A stretch of DNA of 64,000 nt from an uncultured Clostridia bacterium (GCA_947624005.1 CANQHV010000004.1:1-64000), one strand, 5' to 3'; positions 37,475 to 48,516 are shown, counted from the first letter of the stretch. Numbers and translations: made by a program. Notes: a model not told the origin generated them from the letters alone.

Positions 37475-38476
37475 TTATATCTGATAAAAACCTATTTTTT
37501 TATACACCTTCGCAAGCGTTTTGTTCGCAAGGCGCGCCGCTTTTTCGGCGCCGCTTTTCAAAACGCCGTCGAGATACTGTCTGTCCGCCTCTAACCTCAC
37601 CTGCTCGGACTGTATGGGACCGAGCTTGTCGGCTACGACTTCGCCCACGGCGAGTTTGAAATCGCCGTAACCCTTGCCCGCAAAATCCGCCTCGGCTTCC
37701 GCGACCGTCTTGTCGGAAAACACCGAATAAATCGAAAGCAGATTGCTTACGCCCGGTTTTTCCGCGGGGTTATAGCGTATTTCCGAACCGGAATCGGTGA
37801 CGGCGCGCTTGAATTTCCTTATTATCGTATCGCGGTCGTCGGTCAGAAATATCGACCCGTTGGGGTTTTCTGCCGACTTCGACATCTTTTTGTCGGGGAA
37901 TTGCAAATCGTTTATCTTCGCGCCGACTTTCATATACACGCCCTCGGGCACGGTGAACGTAGGCGAAAAGGCGTTGTTGAAACGCTGGGCTATATTGCGC
38001 GTGATTTCGAGGTGCTGGCGCTGGTCCTCGCCGACGGGAACCACGTCCGCCTGATAAAGGAGTATATCCGCCGCCATAAGCACGGGGTAGTCCATAAGCC
38101 CCATATTTATGTTGTCGGCGTGGCGCGCGCTTTTGTCCTTGAACTGCGTCATTCTCTCCATTTCGCCGACATAGGTTATAGTATTAAGCACCCACGCGAG
38201 CTCGGCGTGCGCGGAAACGTGCGATTGAAGGTACAGAACGCACTTTTCGGGGTCGATACCGCAGGCAATGTACAGCGCGAGCAAAGACAGAGTTTTCTGC
38301 CTTAACTTCACGGGTTCCTGACGCACGGTTATAGCGTGCATATTGGCTATACCGTAATAACAATCGTACTCGCTTTGCAGATTGACCCAATTTTTAATCG
38401 CGCCGAGGTAGTTGCCGATTGTAAGATTATTTGTCGGCTGAATAGCCGAATACAGCTTTTTTCTTTCGGTTTCCAT
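37475..38476 (-). CDS. trpS: Tryptophan--tRNA ligase
   Basis: AIQPTNNLTIGNYLGAIKNW, MSKSAENPNGSIFLTDD. Confidence 0.95.
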   Translation of the reverse strand: METERKKLYSAIQPTNNLTIGNYLGAIKNWVNLQSEYDCYYGIANMHAITVRQEPVKLRQKTLSLLALYIACGIDPEKCVLYLQSHVSAHAELAWVLNTITYVGEMERMTQFKDKSARHADNINMGLMDYPVLMAADILLYQADVVPVGEDQRQHLEITRNIAQRFNNAFSPTFTVPEGVYMKVGAKINDLQFPDKKMSKSAENPNGSIFLTDDRDTIIRKFKRAVTDSGSEIRYNPAEKPGVSNLLSIYSVFSDKTVAEAEADFAGKGYGDFKLAVGEVVADKLGPIQSEQVRLEADRQYLDGVLKSGAEKAARLANKTLAKVYKKIGFYQI

Positions 38477-38653
38477 ATTCTCTTTAAAAAATTATAAACT
38501 TTTACGGCTATATAATAACATACCTTTCGGCAAAATGCAAAGATTTTCGGGCGGTTGGCGTTGCAAATCACCAAATTGCCTTAAACTTACACGCCGTTTA
38601 CACAAAAAAAGGCGCCGCGCGGCAAATCGCCGCACGGCGCAAAATATTTGTAA

Positions 38654-39037
38654 TTATTCCAAAACCGCGGTTGCGCCGGCTGCTTTGAGGTCCGCAAGAA
38701 TCTTTTCCGCCTCTTCCTTCGCAACGTTTTCTTTGAGCACGCCGCCCTTTTCCACAGCGGTCTTCGCTTCGACAAGTCCAAGACCCGTGAACGCGCGTAC
38801 GACCTTGATAACGTCGATTTTCTTTGCGCCCGCGTCTTTGAGGACTACGTTGAACTCGGTCTTTTCTTCTGCCGCGGGAGCCGCGCCCGCCGCTGCGGGA
38901 GCCGCGCCTGCCGCCGCTACCGCTACGGGAGCCGCCGCGGAAACGCCGAATTCCTTTTCCAATTCTTTAACCAGCTCGTTGAGTTCGAGTACGGTCATAT
39001 TTTTGATTTCTTCGATAAATTTAGCTACGTCTGCCAT
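38654..39037 (-). CDS. rplL: 50S ribosomal protein L7/L12
   Basis: Ala-rich hinge, [39 protein letters not shown]. Confidence 0.97.
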   Translation of the reverse strand: MADVAKFIEEIKNMTVLELNELVKELEKEFGVSAAAPVAVAAAGAAPAAAGAAPAAEEKTEFNVVLKDAGAKKIDVIKVVRAFTGLGLVEAKTAVEKGGVLKENVAKEEAEKILADLKAAGATAVLE

Positions 39038-39113
39038 TTTTATTACTCCTTAAAATTTAATATTCCGCGCCTTTTTCGGGCGGCGCGACCCGCTTGCCGC
39101 GTTATGCGGCGGT

Positions 39114-39635
39114 TTACGCTTTGCTTTGGGCTATGCCGTTAAGCACGCGCACGATACCGGAAACAAGATTCGAAAGCACTCCCGCAAGATTTGCGACGGG
39201 CGCGTTCATAGAACCGAGCATCTTCGCTACCAGCTCTTCCCTTGAAGGCATCGTGGCGAGCGCGGTTATGCCCGCCTTGTCCACGTACGCATTGTCAACG
39301 AACGCGCTTTTCAACGTAATTTTGTTTTCAAGGTCTTTTGACGCCTGCACCATAACTTTTGCCGCCGACGTTTCGTCGGAACCGAAAGCCACCGCGGTGG
39401 GCCCGTTGAGGTCCGCGTCGAAATCCTTGACGCCCATTTCGTTTAAAGCTTTTCTTACAAGGGTATTTTTATAGACCTTGTATTCGCAGCCCGATTGCCT
39501 GCATTTATTTCTCAATTCCGACGCTTCCGCAACGGTAAGCTGGTTGTAATCAACGAACACGACCGATTTGGAAGAGGCGAGCTTTTGCGAAATTTCAGCC
39601 ACAACCGACTTTTTAGCTTCTAAATTAGCTGACAA
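39114..39635 (-). CDS. rplJ: 50S ribosomal protein L10
   Basis: L10 sequence; likely TTG start (LSANLEAKKSV) behind aaggaggtgcaaa SD. Confidence 0.93.
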   Translation of the reverse strand: MSANLEAKKSVVAEISQKLASSKSVVFVDYNQLTVAEASELRNKCRQSGCEYKVYKNTLVRKALNEMGVKDFDADLNGPTAVAFGSDETSAAKVMVQASKDLENKITLKSAFVDNAYVDKAGITALATMPSREELVAKMLGSMNAPVANLAGVLSNLVSGIVRVLNGIAQSKA

Positions 39636-39661
39636 TTTGCACCTCCTTATTTTTATAAACA

Positions 39662-39790
39662 AATTTCCCCGCCGCCGTAAGGCGCGGGGAAACGACGAAA
39701 GGAAATACCTTTTACAATCTTTTCCACCACCTCCGCGGGATATTGAGCTTTGCGCACCCGCCTTCTACGGCACGGAAATTTATTTTACGT
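39662..39790 (-). ncRNA. L10 ribosomal protein leader
   Basis: minus strand ...gtagaaggcgggtgcgcaaagctcaatatcccgcggaggtgg... resembles the L10 leader consensus, directly upstream of rplJ. Confidence 0.75.
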
Positions 39791-39851
39791 TGGTATTATA
39801 TTCGCAAAACAGACTTATGTCAACTTATTTTAAGCCCGTTTCGCAATTTCT

Positions 39852-40541
39852 TTACTGCTTGTTGTAATTGACCTTGACGCCGGGTCCCATCGTGGAAGCG
39901 AGCGTCACGCTCTTTATATACTGACCCTTTGCGGTCGCGGGCTTCGCTTTTACTATCGCGTCCATAAGGGCGTTGAAGTTTTCGCAGATTTTTTCCACGC
40001 CGAACGACTTTTTGCCTATTACGCAGTGTATAATGGCGGTTTTGTCAAGACGGTATTCCACTTTACCCGCTTTGACTTCCTGAACGGCTTTCGCAACGTC
40101 CATCGTGACGGTGCCGCTCTTGGGGTTGGGCATAAGTCCCTTGGGTCCGAGGATACGTCCTATACGTCCTACGACGCCCATCATATCGGGGGTGGTTATC
40201 ATAACGTCGAAGTCGAACCAATTGTCGCGCTGAATACGCTGAATGGTTTCTTCCGCGCCGACGAAATCCGCGCCCGCGGCGGTAGCCGCGTCCGCTCTGT
40301 CGCCCTTCGCTATGACGAGAACCCTCTTCGTCTTACCCGTACCGTTTGGAAGCACGAGAACTCCGCGCACCTGCTGGTCGGCTTGTCTGGGGTCTACGCC
40401 CAGACGGACGTGCAATTCTATTGTTTCGTCGAACTTTGCCTTTGCCGCGTCGATAACTATTTTAGCCGCCTCTTCTACTTCGTAAGCTTTCGAACGGTCG
40501 TATAACTTTAAGCTTTCGGCGTAATTTTTCGATATCTTCAT
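39852..40541 (-). CDS. rplA: 50S ribosomal protein L1
   Basis: L1 sequence with [23 protein letters not shown]. Confidence 0.97.
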   Translation of the reverse strand: MKISKNYAESLKLYDRSKAYEVEEAAKIVIDAAKAKFDETIELHVRLGVDPRQADQQVRGVLVLPNGTGKTKRVLVIAKGDRADAATAAGADFVGAEETIQRIQRDNWFDFDVMITTPDMMGVVGRIGRILGPKGLMPNPKSGTVTMDVAKAVQEVKAGKVEYRLDKTAIIHCVIGKKSFGVEKICENFNALMDAIVKAKPATAKGQYIKSVTLASTMGPGVKVNYNKQ

Positions 40542-40552
40542 AGCGCGCCTCC

Positions 40553-40978
40553 TTACTCTTCAACCGTCACGCCCATCGAGCGCGCAGTGCCCTTGACCAT
40601 GCTTTTAGCCGCTTCGATATCGGTGCAATTCAAGTCGGGCAGTTTGGTCTTTGCGATTTCTTCGACCTGCGCCTTGGTAAGCTTGCCTACCTTGTCGCGG
40701 TTGGGACGCGCCGAAGCCGTGTCGATACCCAGCGCCTTTTTGATAAGAACGGGCGTAGGGGGCGTTTTAAGCTCGAACGTGAAGCTTCTGTCCTGATAGA
40801 TTGTTACGACGCAAGGAATGATAAGTCCAGCCTGCGCCGCGGTTTTTGCGTTGAACTCCTTGGTGAATCCGGGAATATTGATGCCGTGGGGACCCAGCGT
40901 AGAACCTACGGGGGGCGCGGGCGTCGCCTTTCCTGCGGGGAGTTGCAGTTTGACTACCGCGGTAATCTTTTTTGCCAT
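40553..40978 (-). CDS. rplK: 50S ribosomal protein L11
   Basis: [35 protein letters not shown]. Confidence 0.98.
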   Translation of the reverse strand: MAKKITAVVKLQLPAGKATPAPPVGSTLGPHGINIPGFTKEFNAKTAAQAGLIIPCVVTIYQDRSFTFELKTPPTPVLIKKALGIDTASARPNRDKVGKLTKAQVEEIAKTKLPDLNCTDIEAAKSMVKGTARSMGVTVEE

Positions 40979-41069
40979 TTTAAAATCCTCCCGGTGGTAA
41001 TAGCGGGCGCGTCAGTGCATTGAAAATTTAACGCGCTCTTCCACCTTATAATCAAACGCGTGCGCGCTT

Positions 41070-41600
41070 TTACGCGTCCGCTTTGCTTATCTGAATATAT
41101 TCCACTTCGACGTCGGTATTTCTGCCGAACATCTCGATATTTATCTTCGCTTTCTGCGAAACGTCGTTAAGCTCGGTAACTATGCCGCTGAACCCTTCCA
41201 AAGGTCCCGAATCGACGTTTACCTTGTCGCCTACGGCGAAGTTTGCGTCCACGACCGTTTCTTCAAGCCGCATTTTGCGGATTTCGGCTTCTTTAAGGGG
41301 AATAGGTCTTCCCTGCGGACCGACGAAACCCGTTACGCCGCGGGTGTTGGTTATAAGATACCAAAGCTGGTTCGAGTAAATCATCTTTATGAAAACGTAG
41401 CAGGGCAAAAGCTTGCGCTCGACAATCTTCCTTTTGCCGTTCTTTTCCTCTATGGTCTTTTCCATAGGAATTTTCACGTCGAAAATCATGCTCTGCAAGT
41501 TATTGTTTTCCATAAGACGGAAAAGGCTGTCCTTAACCATCGACTCGTACCCGGAATAGGTATGCAGAATATACCAACAGGGTTTTTCCATTTCTTCCAT
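41070..41600 (-). CDS. nusG: Transcription termination/antitermination protein NusG
   Basis: WYILHTYSGYE, FVGPQGRPIPL, KOW GDKVNVDSGPLEGFSGIV. Confidence 0.97.
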   Translation of the reverse strand: MEEMEKPCWYILHTYSGYESMVKDSLFRLMENNNLQSMIFDVKIPMEKTIEEKNGKRKIVERKLLPCYVFIKMIYSNQLWYLITNTRGVTGFVGPQGRPIPLKEAEIRKMRLEETVVDANFAVGDKVNVDSGPLEGFSGIVTELNDVSQKAKINIEMFGRNTDVEVEYIQISKADA

Positions 41601-41609
41601 TTATGGCTC

Positions 41610-41834
41610 CTATATACCCGTAATAACGTCCAAAAGCGCGTTTAATCCGTAGTTGATGCCCGTCACCACGACGGTGAACGTCAACACTACCACGAGCACG
41701 ACGCAAGTAGCTTTTACCACTTTGGGGAAAGTGGGCCAGGTTACCCTTTTCAGTTCGGAAAAGGTTTCTTTAAGCCGTCTGCCCATGCGGACAAAGATAT
41801 TGGGTTTTTTCTGCGTATCGTTTTTGGCTGCCAT
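41610..41834 (-). CDS. secE: Preprotein translocase subunit SecE
   Basis: Position between rpmG and nusG; ELKRVTWPTFPKVVKATCVVLVVV. Confidence 0.95.
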   Translation of the reverse strand: MAAKNDTQKKPNIFVRMGRRLKETFSELKRVTWPTFPKVVKATCVVLVVVLTFTVVVTGINYGLNALLDVITGI

Positions 41835-41844
41835 AATCTACCTC

Positions 41845-42012
41845 TTATTTGCTTTCCTTATGCTCGGTGTGCTTTTTGCAGAACGGGCAATACTTGGAGA
41901 TAGTCAGTCTGTCAGGGTCGTTGCGCTTGTTTTTATAGCTGTCGTAATTGCGGCGCTTGCACTCGGTGCATTCGAAAGTTATTTTCGCCCTGGTTGATGC
42001 TTTACTCGCCAT
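41845..42012 (-). CDS. rpmG: 50S ribosomal protein L33
   Basis: [45 protein letters not shown]; start trimmed. Confidence 0.95.
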   Translation of the reverse strand: MASKASTRAKITFECTECKRRNYDSYKNKRNDPDRLTISKYCPFCKKHTEHKESK

Positions 42013-42142
42013 TTTAAAAACTCCGTACAAAAAAATTACACCCCCGAAGAGTGTAACGAAAGTTTAACACATACTTTTAACGCCGTCAAGCGTTTTTGCC
42101 GCTTTTAAAAAAAATTTTTCGTTTTCTATTATATAAATTACG

Positions 42143-42185
42143 GGCGCGCGGACCGCGCGGGGCGCCCCCGCGCGGTCCGCGCGCC
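42143..42185. terminator. Long GC hairpin between pdxY-like gene and rpmG
   Basis: ggcgcgcggaccgcgcggggcgcccccgcgcggtccgcgcgcc. Confidence 0.6.
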
Positions 42186-42193
42186 TTACGCGT

Positions 42194-43000
42194 TTACTTT
42201 TCCGAAAGCGCCTTTTCGAAGTTCACGCCGTAGAAATGTTTTTCGGCGTCGGTGTTTTCGATGCACCCGATTATAAAGGCTCCCGCCTCGGCGCAAGCCG
42301 CGTCTATATCGCCCGTGTTCAGATAAACGGCGGTAAAGACCGCGGCGAAAATATCGCCCGTGCCGTGGAAACGGACGGGAAGTTTTCTGTCCCAAACGTA
42401 CGAAAAATTTTTGCCGTCGTATATTATTTCGCCTATCTTTCCGTCCTTCTCTGCGCCCGTCAGAACTACGGTTGCCCCCGTACTATTATGGAGTTTCGCG
42501 CAGATTTTACACATTCTATCCATCGTGGGCGCCTCTTCGTAACTCTCGCCCGCAAGCAGACACGCTTCGGTGAAATTGGGTAAAATCACGTCGGCGCTTT
42601 TAATTAAATCCGCCATCGCTTCGACGTATTTTCCGTCGAACCCGCCGTAAAGCTTTCCGTTGTCCGCCATCGCGGGGTCGATTATTATCTTCGCGCCGTC
42701 AGCCGAAAATTCCTTGAAACACCTTTTCGCCACGGGCATAAGCGAAGTCTTGCCGAGGTACCCCAAAAGGAAACCGTCGAACAGAAAACCGTTGTCTTTC
42801 CAGCCCTTTAAAATGTTGTCCATCTCGGGCGCGAGGTCCAAATACGACCATGTTCTGAACATAGTATGGTTGGAAAGCACCGCCGTGGGCAGTACCGCCG
42901 CCTCTATGCCGTAAGCCGACAGCACGGGCAAGGCCACCGTAAGCGAACATTGCCCCACGCAGGAAAGGTCCTGCATCGTAAGTATTCTTTTACTTAACAT
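42194..43000 (-). CDS. pdxY: Pyridoxamine/pyridoxal kinase
   Basis: MQDLSCVGQCSLTVALPVLSAYG, FHGTGDIFAAVFTA. Confidence 0.88.
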   Translation of the reverse strand: MLSKRILTMQDLSCVGQCSLTVALPVLSAYGIEAAVLPTAVLSNHTMFRTWSYLDLAPEMDNILKGWKDNGFLFDGFLLGYLGKTSLMPVAKRCFKEFSADGAKIIIDPAMADNGKLYGGFDGKYVEAMADLIKSADVILPNFTEACLLAGESYEEAPTMDRMCKICAKLHNSTGATVVLTGAEKDGKIGEIIYDGKNFSYVWDRKLPVRFHGTGDIFAAVFTAVYLNTGDIDAACAEAGAFIIGCIENTDAEKHFYGVNFEKALSEK

Positions 43001-43195
43001 ATCATTCTCCGTTTTTTCGTTACAACTTGCATTTTAACTCTTTTTTGATTATATTCGTATACCCAAATCAATAAAATTTTATAATACCAGACTGCGATTT
43101 AACCGATTGCGTTCCCGCCGCGCGTAAAAATCCCGCGGCTTGCGCCGCGGGATTTTAAAAAATTATGCCGCCGAACATTTTAAAGGCGTTTTACA

Positions 43196-43234
43196 AAAGG
43201 CGCGCCCACGGACTGTACCCGCGGGCGCGCCTTT
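43196..43234 (-). terminator. Terminator of the response regulator gene
   Basis: aaaggcgcgcccacggactgtacccgcgggcgcgccttt. Confidence 0.65.
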
Positions 43235-43237
43235 AAG

Positions 43238-43876
43238 TCACATTTTCGATTTTATTTTTTCGGTTGCCGAGGCGCGGCTGTCCGCGCCGAGTTTAAGATA
43301 TATCGAACTGATATAATTGCGGGCGGTGCCGTCGGAAAGTTTCAGGGCGGAAGCTATCTGGCGGTTGGTGAAGCCGTCCGCTATCATAAGCGCAATTTCG
43401 ACTTCGCGGTCGGAAAGGTCGAACGCCTTTTTGAGTTTTATCTGTTTGTCGCTTGAAACCATCATAGCCGCGTCCGTAATTTTTTTCGCGATTTTGCCCG
43501 GCAGAATGGTATCGCCCGCATAGGCGTTTTTAATTGCGTCGATAAGTGCGGTCGCGCCTATATCTTTAAGAAGATAACCGCTTGCGCCGTTGTTTATCGC
43601 GCTTAAAATATAGTCGCTGTCGTCGAAAGTGGTTAATATAAGCACTTTTATGTCGGGGTCAAGCTCTTTGATTCTTTTGGTTGCGACGACGCCGTTCATA
43701 TTGGGCATACGGATGTCCATAAGCACCACGTCGGGGCGGTATTTTTCGCAGTCTTTTACCGCCTCGGCTCCGTCTAAAGAAATGCCGCAGATTTCGAAGT
43801 CGGGGCACGTGGAAAGCACGCTTTTTATCCCCTCGGCGAGTATCATCTGGTCGTCCACAAGTAAAATTTTAATCAT
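43238..43876 (-). CDS. NarL/LuxR-family response regulator
   Basis: REC (VVLMDIRMPNMNG) plus LuxR HTH (LSDREVEIALMIADGFTNRQIASAL). Confidence 0.95.
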   Translation of the reverse strand: MIKILLVDDQMILAEGIKSVLSTCPDFEICGISLDGAEAVKDCEKYRPDVVLMDIRMPNMNGVVATKRIKELDPDIKVLILTTFDDSDYILSAINNGASGYLLKDIGATALIDAIKNAYAGDTILPGKIAKKITDAAMMVSSDKQIKLKKAFDLSDREVEIALMIADGFTNRQIASALKLSDGTARNYISSIYLKLGADSRASATEKIKSKM

Positions 43877-45134
43877 CGTCTTTCTCCTTTACGGCAACGC
43901 CGTTCTCCTGATTTTTCAAAGGCAGGGTTATCTGGGTTTCGAAGCCCTCGCCGTCCTCGCTGCCGAACACGCACGAGCCGCCCAGCTCCGCCGCTTTTTT
44001 GCGTATGCCGCTCAATCCGAAGCCCTCTTTTATCTTAACCGTGCCGAAGCCGTTGTCCGAAATAATCACCTGAAGATTGCCGAGCGACTTTTTCACCTCG
44101 ACGTAAAACGCCGTGGCGCGACCGTGGCGTATGCCGTTTGAAAAGCTTTCCTTTATCGTGTCGCACACGAATCTGTGCGCGTCCTCGGAAAGTTCGACGT
44201 CTTCCAAATCGCACCTTATTTTAAGGTCGGTGCCGTCGATTGTCTGGGCTATTATCTCTTCTATGTCGGCTTTAAGCGAATTGCCCGTGCCCCTGCCCGC
44301 GAGAAGATGTACGCTTTCGCGCATTCTTTCAAGCGCGTCGCGGGCTTGCAGATTTGCGGATATAATGCGGTTTTTCGCCTCGGCGGGGTCGGTGTCTATA
44401 AGCAGTTTCGCCGCTTCGGTCTGCATAATAACCGTCGTCATCGAGTGCCCCGCGTTGTCGTGGATTTCCTTTGCGATGCGGTTGCGTTCTTCGTAAACCG
44501 CGGTCTTCGAAAGCTGTTCGTACACCTCGCGCAGTTTTTCGCGGTTCTGCTCCGCCTCGTCAAGCGCGGCGCGGAGTTCGACGTTGGTGACGTAGAATTT
44601 TATAAGGAAATTCGCGACGACGTAATGCACGCCCAGCACGAAAAGACCGAATATGCAGCCGCCGAGAATATCGACTATCGAGCTGAAAACAGACGCGCCC
44701 TCGTTTACGGTCACCCAGCCCACAATAAACGAAACGATATAAAAGCCGCACGCCGTGCCGAAAAGTATGGTTCTGTCTTTGAATTTTGCGACCGACAGAT
44801 AAAACTGAGTAAGCACTATGCAGTAAAGCGTGGACAGAAACGAATTGCCCGTAATTGCGCTTATCGCGAGCAGAAGCGCCGATTCCATACCGTAAAACAC
44901 CATTTCGAGGGGAAACAGCGCGACGAAAAAGGCGTGTACGAATTCGAGCACGGTAAGCACGAAGCAACACGCTATGACCGCCACAAGAAGCCATACGCGC
45001 GAACTTATGCCGACGACCGTCGCAAACTGCGCGCACACCACTATTTCGATGACGACAAGCAGCGCAAGGCAGGTCATTCTGACGTATTTGACGAATTGGC
45101 TTTTATTTAAAGTTATATCTTCCGAGGTACGCAT
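43869..45134 (-). CDS. Sensor histidine kinase (HisKA_3/NarX-DesK type)
   Basis: N-terminal TM region, RNRIAKEIHDNAGHSMTTVIMQ, VISDNGFGTVKIKEGFGLSGI. Confidence 0.94.
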   Translation of the reverse strand: MRTSEDITLNKSQFVKYVRMTCLALLVVIEIVVCAQFATVVGISSRVWLLVAVIACCFVLTVLEFVHAFFVALFPLEMVFYGMESALLLAISAITGNSFLSTLYCIVLTQFYLSVAKFKDRTILFGTACGFYIVSFIVGWVTVNEGASVFSSIVDILGGCIFGLFVLGVHYVVANFLIKFYVTNVELRAALDEAEQNREKLREVYEQLSKTAVYEERNRIAKEIHDNAGHSMTTVIMQTEAAKLLIDTDPAEAKNRIISANLQARDALERMRESVHLLAGRGTGNSLKADIEEIIAQTIDGTDLKIRCDLEDVELSEDAHRFVCDTIKESFSNGIRHGRATAFYVEVKKSLGNLQVIISDNGFGTVKIKEGFGLSGIRKKAAELGGSCVFGSEDGEGFETQITLPLKNQENGVAVKEKDDD

Positions 45135-45832
45135 ATTTTGACTATATTACCCACCGTAAACTTTGATTTTATCGAATCTATACGGCAGGAATCGAAGTAA
45201 CTGAAAACGCCGTCGTCGGCGACAATGCAGTGGTCGAGAAGCCGTACGTTGTTCATACTGCATATCAGTTGAAGTTGTTCGGTAAAAACGTCGTCGTCCG
45301 CGGACGGAAAGCAACCCGAGGCGGGGTGATTGTGCGCGAACGCAACAGCCCACGGGCGGTTTTCGGAAAAGGCGCGGATTATCTCTTCGGGACGGAGCGA
45401 AATTTTGTGACTGTCGAGGTCGGTAAAGGGATATATGCGTTCCAGAAGCGAATCTTTACGTATAAGATACAGCTCGGCGTATTCCGATTTGCGGCCCGAC
45501 AGCCTTTCCTTTGCAAACTGCTTGACGTCGCCGAAATTTTTAAGATATCTGCCGCTTTCGCAGGGTATTGAAGTGCGCGAGATACAGGCTCCCACCACCG
45601 CCAGAAAATCCGCGGTGCGCGCGCCCACGCCTTTTACCGACATAAGCTCGTCCGCGGAGGCGTTAAGCACGCCCGAAAGCGTTCGGAATCTGTCGAGAAG
45701 GTCGTGCGCGAGCGGATTGGTGTTCACCCTCGGCAATGCGGTAAACAGCAACAGTTCCAGAATTTCGTGGTCGGCGAGTTGCGAACCGCTTTTAAGTTTG
45801 TCGTAAAGACGCTGTCTGTGCCCTTCGTGCAA
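45113..45832 (-). CDS. radC: RadC/JAB-domain DNA repair-like protein
   Basis: KGVGARTADFLAVVG HhH, AVAFAHNHPASGCFPSADD JAB metal site. Confidence 0.9.
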   Translation of the reverse strand: MHEGHRQRLYDKLKSGSQLADHEILELLLFTALPRVNTNPLAHDLLDRFRTLSGVLNASADELMSVKGVGARTADFLAVVGACISRTSIPCESGRYLKNFGDVKQFAKERLSGRKSEYAELYLIRKDSLLERIYPFTDLDSHKISLRPEEIIRAFSENRPWAVAFAHNHPASGCFPSADDDVFTEQLQLICSMNNVRLLDHCIVADDGVFSYFDSCRIDSIKSKFTVGNIVKICVPRKI

Positions 45833-45933
45833 AAAATTTTACCCCGCGTAAAAATTATTACTTTTTTATTTTACCATAAATTTAAAAAAGTGTATAATAT
45901 TTTTAGAACAAATTTTCAAAGGTTGATTAAATT

Positions 45934-47190
45934 ATGCGCGATATTACGCTTGAAATGGCCCAAAGCCTGTCAAAACTTATACGGTTCCCCTCCGTCGGGG
46001 GCGAACCCGCAGATGGCGCGCCCTTCGGCGCGGACGTAAAAGACTGTCTGAATTATTTTCTGTCGCTTGCCGAAAGTTTCGGCTTCGGAACGCGGAATTA
46101 CGACGGTTATGCGGGCGAAGTCGTGTTCGGCGAGGGCGAAGATTTCGCAATTTTGTGCCACCTCGACGTCGTTCCCGCGGGCGGAAACTGGTCGCGCCCG
46201 CCTTTTTCGGGCGATATCGATTTTTCCGAAGGCAGAATTTACGGCAGAGGCGCGGTGGACGACAAGGGCCCCGCGATAGCCTGCCTTTTTGCGATGAAAG
46301 CCTTGAAAGACGGGGGTTTCAGACCCGCGCGCACCGTAAAACTTATCGTAGGTTGCAACGAAGAAAGCGGCTGGCGGTGCCTCGAACATTATAAAAAATG
46401 CGCGCGCCTGCCCGAAGAGGGCTTTTCGCCCGACGCCGAATTTCCCGTAATCTATGCCGAAAAGGGCATAATGCACGTCGAATTCCGCTTCCCTGCCCAC
46501 GGATTTTCCGACCTTACGGGCGGCGGTGCGACAAACGTCGTCTGCGACTTATGTTCGGTCGTATGCCCCGCCGACGAGGCAAAATTAGCGAAGTATATGC
46601 TGACTTTTGAAAACGGCAGGGTGATTTCGCGCGGGAAAAGCGCGCACGGTTCGACGCCCGAACGCGGCAAAAACGCGATATCGCCCGTACTTTTGTATCT
46701 CGGCGAATATAAGGCGCACGAATTGCTGTTCGAAAACTTTTTCCACCTTAAAGGCGTGCGCGACGAAACGGGCGAGCTTACCTTTTCGCCCAACGTCGTA
46801 AGGCAGGAAAACGGCTTCTATTACGTAGCCTGCGACATACGCTATCCCGTGACTTACGACCGACTGAAAATACTTGAAAAGTTCGAAAGTGAGCATATAC
46901 CTTACAAAATTCTGCACGAACAGGCTCCCTCTTACGTTGACCGCGATTCGCCGCTTGTTAAAAATCTGTGCGCGGTTTACGAAGAGGTTACTCGCCGCCG
47001 CGCCCAACCCGTGGCGATAGGCGGCGGCACTTATGCGCGCGCACTTTCGCGCGGGGTCGCGTTCGGTCCCGTGGACGTTGGCGACGCCGACGTCGTTCAC
47101 AGACCCGACGAATTTATAACCTTTTCGCAACTTGAAAAATGTTACGATATATACAAACTTGCGCTTGAAAGATTGACAAAATCGCGATAA
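45934..47190 (+). CDS. M20/Sapep-like dipeptidase
   Basis: FAILCHLDVVPAGGNWSRPPF, GRGAVDDKGPAIACLFAMKAL, GCNEESGWRCLEHY. Confidence 0.92.
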   Translation: MRDITLEMAQSLSKLIRFPSVGGEPADGAPFGADVKDCLNYFLSLAESFGFGTRNYDGYAGEVVFGEGEDFAILCHLDVVPAGGNWSRPPFSGDIDFSEGRIYGRGAVDDKGPAIACLFAMKALKDGGFRPARTVKLIVGCNEESGWRCLEHYKKCARLPEEGFSPDAEFPVIYAEKGIMHVEFRFPAHGFSDLTGGGATNVVCDLCSVVCPADEAKLAKYMLTFENGRVISRGKSAHGSTPERGKNAISPVLLYLGEYKAHELLFENFFHLKGVRDETGELTFSPNVVRQENGFYYVACDIRYPVTYDRLKILEKFESEHIPYKILHEQAPSYVDRDSPLVKNLCAVYEEVTRRRAQPVAIGGGTYARALSRGVAFGPVDVGDADVVHRPDEFITFSQLEKCYDIYKLALERLTKSR

Positions 47191-47207
47191 CGTGTGATAA
47201 TTTTCGT

Positions 47208-48074
47208 ATGACAAAACGCAGACTTCCGAAAAAAATAATCGCGCTTATAGTATGCGGCAGTATAATTTTTGCGATAGGCGTCGTCGCGCTCGGCTTTTAC
47301 TTCCACTTTTTAAGCGCGCACAGGCTTAAAGTCATAAAGCCCGACTATGCGCGCGAAGAAATTGCGGCGATTCTCGACAAAGACGAGCTGTCGGAGGACG
47401 ACTACGCGCTTTTATACAGACAGACGGGGCTGACGAAGATAGGAATCGACCGCGCGCGCGAACACGGCGAATACGGCAAGTCGCGCGTTCTTGAAATTCA
47501 GGACGACGTATTTGAAGAACACGAGGTGGTTCACGACCTGTTCGCGCCCTACGTCTGTCAGGACGACATAAAGGACTCGGTGACCAATATCTACCTCGAA
47601 CCGGGCGATATAATCGTCACCTCCTCCACCCATATCGCGGGTTTCAGAATAGGGCACGCGGGGCTTGTCTGCGACAGTCTGAACGGCGGCGCGAACGGCA
47701 GGATTTTACAAGCGTCGCAAATAGGCTCGACAAGCGATTTCGGCGATTTTTCGGACTTTTCGTCGCGTATAAATTTTATGATTCTACGCCCCAACCCCGA
47801 ACTTATCGACGCGCAGACCGTGGCGGACGTATGCGAATTTGCCAAAACCGAGCTTACGGGGCTTTCGTACTTCCCCGCGGCGGGCGTGCTTTCGAAAAAG
47901 AGCAACGTCAAAAAAACGCAATGCGCGCATATAGTCTGGTACGCCTATAACAAATTCGGGTATGATTTGGACAGCAACGGCGGCGCGGTGGTCACGCCCA
48001 AAAATCTGGCTGATTCGGAATATCTCGAAGTCGTGCAGGTGTTCGGCTTCGATTTCGGCAAGCTTTGGAAATAG
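47208..48074 (+). CDS. YiiX/NlpC-P60-like cysteine hydrolase, membrane anchored
   Basis: N-terminal TM, GDIIVTSSTH...RIGHAGLV, TQCAHIVWYAYNKFG. Confidence 0.65.
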   Translation: MTKRRLPKKIIALIVCGSIIFAIGVVALGFYFHFLSAHRLKVIKPDYAREEIAAILDKDELSEDDYALLYRQTGLTKIGIDRAREHGEYGKSRVLEIQDDVFEEHEVVHDLFAPYVCQDDIKDSVTNIYLEPGDIIVTSSTHIAGFRIGHAGLVCDSLNGGANGRILQASQIGSTSDFGDFSDFSSRINFMILRPNPELIDAQTVADVCEFAKTELTGLSYFPAAGVLSKKSNVKKTQCAHIVWYAYNKFGYDLDSNGGAVVTPKNLADSEYLEVVQVFGFDFGKLWK

Positions 48075-48109
48075 CGCGCACATATTTCGCGATTTGCGCG
48101 CAAAACGGG

Positions 48110-48138
48110 TTGCAATGCGCGCCCGCAAATGATATAAT
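48110..48138 (+). promoter_or_regulatory. Promoter of tRNA-Val
   Basis: TTGCAA, 17-nt spacer, TATAAT. Confidence 0.65.
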
Positions 48139-48147
48139 ATAAACGTC

Positions 48148-48224
<77 letters not shown>

Positions 48225-48457
48225 CGTCGCCGCAAGGCGTTTTAAAAGGGTTGCCGAAAGGGGCAACCCTTATGCTTTTAACGCCCGTAGCGGCTTTTCC
48301 GAAAAATCTTTGCCTTTTCGGACGGCGATTTTAAACTTTGAAACGCGCCGCGCCGCGCGAAGTTCCCCGCCCGACGGCGGGATTTGATTTGGGCGCGCGT
48401 TTCAAGGTCGCACCGAAAACGCGCGGACGGTTTTTGCGCGCAAGACGGTTAAAACGT

Positions 48458-48486
48458 TTGACAAACCGCGCGATTTCTAATAATAT
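48458..48486 (+). promoter_or_regulatory. Promoter of tRNA-Ala
   Basis: TTGACA, 17-nt spacer, TAATAT. Confidence 0.7.
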
Positions 48487-48516
48487 ATTGTTGTAAAGCG
48501 CGAAGCGGAAAAATAC

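Noticed and set aside
38477-38580. T-box leader upstream of trpS
   Set aside because: The short AT-rich gap shows no T-box sequence or specifier/antiterminator structure that I can recognise.
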